A stretch of 7,654 bases of DNA from Comamonadaceae bacterium (lineage in GTDB: Bacteria > Pseudomonadota > Gammaproteobacteria > Burkholderiales > Burkholderiaceae_C), in contig CANHGF010000110.1 in assembly GCA_947460065.1 (NCBI GenBank), forward strand, positions 1-7,654, in the 5' to 3' direction. The notes under the pieces were generated by a model, which was not told the DNA's origin, searched no databases, and was given only the letters and a program-made list of their open reading frames with translations. Both the position numbers and the translations under genes were made by a program. Position 1 is the first letter of the stretch, and each line of letters opens with the position of its first letter. Positions 5,073 through 7,654 of this stretch are shown here, in pieces.

Positions 5073-7433
5073 ATGGATTTGTTCACCCCAGCCCCTGCCG
5101 AGCCCGCCGCCGATGGAGACAGCCTGGCCGCCTACGCACAGCGCGCCTACCTGGAATACGCCCTGAGCGTGGTCAAGGGCAGAGCTCTGCCCGACGTCTG
5201 TGACGGCCAGAAGCCGGTGCAAAGGCGCATCCTCTACAGCATGTCACGCATGGGTCTGGGCTTTGGCGGGCCCAATGGCGCCACCGGTGCCAAGCCGGTC
5301 AAGAGCGCGCGGGTGGTGGGTGATGTGTTGGGCCGGTTTCATCCCCACGGCGACCAGGCGGCTTACGACGCGCTGGTGCGCATGGCGCAGGATTTCTCGC
5401 AGCGCTACCCGCTGATCGATGGGCAGGGCAATTTCGGCTCGCGCGACGGTGACGGCGCGGCGGCCATGCGCTACACCGAGGCGAGGCTGGCACGCATCAC
5501 CAATTTGCTGCTCGACGAGATAGACGAGGGCACGGTCGATTTCGTGTCCAACTACGACGGATCCACCGAAGAGCCATCGCAGTTGCCGGCGCGACTGCCC
5601 TTTGTGCTGCTCAATGGAGCCAGCGGCATTGCGGTGGGCTTGGCCACCGAGATCCCCAGCCACAACCTGCGCGAGGTGGCCGACGCCTGCGTGGCCCTGA
5701 TCAAGAACCCCCAGCTCAGCGACGAGGAGTTGCTGGGCATCATTCCCGGCCCCGATTACCCCGGCGGCGGGCAAATCATCTCCGGCCCGGCCGATATCGC
5801 TTCGGCCTATGCCGGCGGCCGTGGCTCGCTCAAGGTGCGCGCGGTCTGGAAGATCGAAGAGCTGGCGCGCGGCCAATGGCAGCTGGTGGTCAATGAATTG
5901 CCGCCTGGCGTGAGCACACAAAAAGTGCTGGAAGAAATCGAGGAGCTGACCAACCCCAAGGTCAGGGCCGGCAAGAAGGCCCTGAGCGTCGACCAGATGC
6001 TGCTCAAACAAACCTTGCTGGCCGTGCTCGACGTGGTGCGCGATGAATCGAGCAAGGATGCAGCGGTCAGGCTGGTTTTCGAGCCCAAGACCAGCCGCAT
6101 TGAACAAAGTGAGTTGATCAACACCTTGCTGGCCCACACCAGCCTGGAGACCTCGGCGCCGATCAACCTGACTCAAATCGGTCTGGATGGCAGGCCGATG
6201 CAAAAGTCGCTGCGCCAGATGATCGAGGAATGGATAGGCTTTCGCCAGCAGACCGTGCAGCGCCGCTCGCAGCACAGGCTGGACAAGGTGCTGGCGCGCA
6301 TCCACATCCTAGAAGGCCGTCAACTGGTGCTGCTCAATATTGACGAGGTGATTCGCATCATCCGTCATTCCGACGAGCCCAAGCAGGCGCTGATCGAGCG
6401 CTTTAAGCTCAGCGACCGACAGGCCGAAGACATTCTGGAAATCCGCCTGCGCCAGCTGGCCCGCCTGGAGGCCATCAAGATCGAGCAGGAGCTCAAGGAA
6501 TTGCGCGAAGAGCAAGGCAAGCTTGAAGAAATTCTGGGCAGCCCCAACGCGCTTCGTCGCCTGATGGTGCGCGAGATCGAGGCTGACGCCAAGCTCTTTG
6601 CCGATGCGCGCCGGACCCTGATTCAGGCCGAAAAGAAGGCGGTGGTCGAGGTCAAAGTCATCGACGAGCCGGTCACCGTGGTGGTGTCTTCCAAGGGCTG
6701 GGTGCGGGCCCGACAGGGCCACGGCCATGACAGCGCCGGTTTTGCCTTTAAGGCTGGTGACGGGCTTTACAGCACCTTCGAGTGCCGCACCGTCGATACC
6801 CTGCTGGCCTTTGGCGGCAACGGCCGGGTCTATTCGGTGCCGGTATCGGTGCTGCCGGGCGCGCGCGGCGACGGTCAGCCGCTGACCACCTTGGTCGAAC
6901 TCGAAACGGGCAGCCAGCTGCTGCACTACTTTGCTGGCCCCGCCCAGGCGACGCTCTTGCTGTCGGGTTCAGGCGGCTATGGCTTTCTGGCTACGGTGGA
7001 GAGCATGGTCTCGCGCAACAAAAGCGGCAAGGCCTTCGTCAGCCTGGGCGAGGGCGAAACCCTGTGCGCGCCCTCGCATGTCAGCGGCAGCAACGCCAGC
7101 CCCGCGCCTGACAAAGCCGCCATGCCCGCAGCCACCCATGTGGCCTGCGCCAGTACCGCAGGGCGCATCCTGACCTTTGCCATTGACGAGCTCAAAGTCA
7201 TGGAAAAAGGCGGCCGCGGTCTGATGCTGATCGACCTTGAGGCCAAGGACAGCCTGGCCGGCGCGGCGGCTTATACCCGCAGCGTAAAAATCCGGGGCGT
7301 AGGCCGAGGCGGCAAAGACCGCGAAGAAACCCTGGAAATCCGCAGCCTGAACAACGCGCGCGTCGCTCGCGCGAAAAAGGGCAAGGTAGCCGACCTGGGC
7401 TTCAAGCCCAATCGGGTGACGCGGGTAGAGTAG
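5073..7433 (+). CDS. parC: DNA topoisomerase IV subunit A (ParC)
   Basis: ParC is the DNA-cleaving subunit of topoisomerase IV and forms the A2B2 enzyme with ParE. It has 786 residues, slightly longer than E. coli ParC. The N-terminal cleavage domain has [18 protein letters not shown] (37-54), the helix-turn-helix recognition region [17 protein letters not shown] (90-106) and the active-site dyad R133-Y134 in [10 protein letters not shown]; Tyr134 forms the phosphotyrosyl link. [19 protein letters not shown] (181-199) is also conserved. A coiled-coil tower follows, including [18 protein letters not shown] (471-488). The C-terminal wrapping domain, from about 528, shows repeated blade motifs such as [27 protein letters not shown] and STAGRILTF, and the GyrA-box-like EKGGRG (711-716), but no canonical GyrA box. 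This favours ParC over GyrA, as does the parE neighbour. The residue equivalent to quinolone-contact Ser80 of E. coli is Gln95, and that equivalent to Glu84 is Asp99. The leader GAGATAG is only a weak ribosome binding site. Confidence 0.97.
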   Translation: MDLFTPAPAEPAADGDSLAAYAQRAYLEYALSVVKGRALPDVCDGQKPVQRRILYSMSRMGLGFGGPNGATGAKPVKSARVVGDVLGRFHPHGDQAAYDALVRMAQDFSQRYPLIDGQGNFGSRDGDGAAAMRYTEARLARITNLLLDEIDEGTVDFVSNYDGSTEEPSQLPARLPFVLLNGASGIAVGLATEIPSHNLREVADACVALIKNPQLSDEELLGIIPGPDYPGGGQIISGPADIASAYAGGRGSLKVRAVWKIEELARGQWQLVVNELPPGVSTQKVLEEIEELTNPKVRAGKKALSVDQMLLKQTLLAVLDVVRDESSKDAAVRLVFEPKTSRIEQSELINTLLAHTSLETSAPINLTQIGLDGRPMQKSLRQMIEEWIGFRQQTVQRRSQHRLDKVLARIHILEGRQLVLLNIDEVIRIIRHSDEPKQALIERFKLSDRQAEDILEIRLRQLARLEAIKIEQELKELREEQGKLEEILGSPNALRRLMVREIEADAKLFADARRTLIQAEKKAVVEVKVIDEPVTVVVSSKGWVRARQGHGHDSAGFAFKAGDGLYSTFECRTVDTLLAFGGNGRVYSVPVSVLPGARGDGQPLTTLVELETGSQLLHYFAGPAQATLLLSGSGGYGFLATVESMVSRNKSGKAFVSLGEGETLCAPSHVSGSNASPAPDKAAMPAATHVACASTAGRILTFAIDELKVMEKGGRGLMLIDLEAKDSLAGAAAYTRSVKIRGVGRGGKDREETLEIRSLNNARVARAKKGKVADLGFKPNRVTRVE

Positions 7434-7441
7434 GCCGCAGC

Positions 7442-7460
7442 GACCTGCCGTTGCCAGGTC
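7442..7460. terminator. Short hairpin after parC, weak terminator candidate
   Basis: GACCTG and CAGGTC form a 6-bp stem with a 7-base loop starting 9 bases after the parC stop. A second, weaker pairing (GCAGG 7471-7475 with CCTGC 7487-7491) follows. Neither is followed by a T-run on either strand, so factor-independent termination is doubtful. The 118 bases between the convergent genes (7434-7551) otherwise show nothing recognisable. Confidence 0.25.
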
Positions 7461-7551
7461 CTTGCGCCGCGCAGGCTGCCTAGGGCCCTGCTATTGATGC
7501 CGGTGCCGCAGCAGCCGGAACTGAGCGCCCCTGGCCCGTCTGATGCAGGCC

Positions 7552-7654
7552 TCAGGCCCGCTCTTCGAGCAGAGCCCGAACACTCTGGATCACCCGATCG
7601 GGCTTGCAGTCCTCAATGGCTCGGCCCATGTTGTAGCCGTAGGGCAGGAGCCAT
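7552..7654 (-). CDS. gph: C-terminal end of a HAD-family phosphatase, probably phosphoglycolate phosphatase (partial)
   Basis: On the minus strand the last 33 codons of a gene enter from the right edge and end with TGA at 7552-7554. The visible protein starts WLLPYGYNMGRAIED and ends in ALLEERA. The (L)PYGYNxGxxI stretch followed by a polar helix ending in an xSxxxLL-type segment is how the C-terminus of Gph-type phosphoglycolate phosphatases looks. Gph removes phosphate from 2-phosphoglycolate, which arises partly from repair of oxidised DNA ends. The catalytic HAD motifs lie outside the window, so the family call rests on this short tail only. The gene converges on parC with 118 bases between stops. 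The frame uses typical GC-rich codons and shows no break. Confidence 0.6.
   Translation of the reverse strand, partial: WLLPYGYNMGRAIEDCKPDRVIQSVRALLEERA

Noticed and set aside
5244..6305. Long minus-strand open frame (353 codons) opposite parC
   Set aside because: It is the antisense shadow of the conserved ParC catalytic domain. The codon constraint belongs to parC and the product has no recognisable motif.
7483..7488. GGGCCC palindrome in the parC-phosphatase spacer
   Set aside because: A 6-base palindrome is expected often by chance at this GC content and nothing around it suggests a binding site.

Overview
This is a GC-rich chromosomal window that looks like a betaproteobacterium, most likely order Burkholderiales (Comamonadaceae-like). 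The basis is the topoisomerase IV gene order, the protein character and the TACAAT-type promoter; no database search was possible. It is mostly core genome. I see no insertion sequence, phage gene, CRISPR array, tRNA or rRNA.

Layout. Positions 1-60 hold no gene: there is a hairpin at the end of the first CDS and a possible -10 box for a gene leaving the window on the left. On the minus strand, read from about 2016 down to 61, lie three closely spaced genes: a 12-helix MFS transporter (802-2016), a 41-residue membrane miniprotein (650-775) and a class I SAM-dependent methyltransferase (61-645). A divergent control region of about 130 bases (2017-2146) follows. It contains a near-consensus LexA (SOS) box at 2082-2101 and a probable parE promoter with a TACAAT -10 box. 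On the plus strand come parE (2147-4117), an exported lytic transglycosylase of the SLT family (4119-5051) and parC (5073-7433). The right edge carries the last 33 codons of a minus-strand HAD phosphatase, probably phosphoglycolate phosphatase, converging on parC.

How the genes work together. ParE (ATPase plus TOPRIM) and ParC (DNA cleavage and C-terminal DNA-wrapping domain) form topoisomerase IV, which decatenates replicated chromosomes before division. A murein-cleaving enzyme sits between the two subunits, 1 base after parE and 21 bases before parC. This suggests one transcript that couples chromosome unlinking to cell-wall remodelling. The LexA box implies that this operon, and possibly the divergent transporter operon, responds to DNA damage.

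Main points of interest: the LexA box, the transglycosylase inside the topoisomerase IV operon, a native Gln at the ParC quinolone-contact position, and the unannotatable 41-residue membrane protein. I found no clearly new multi-gene system.
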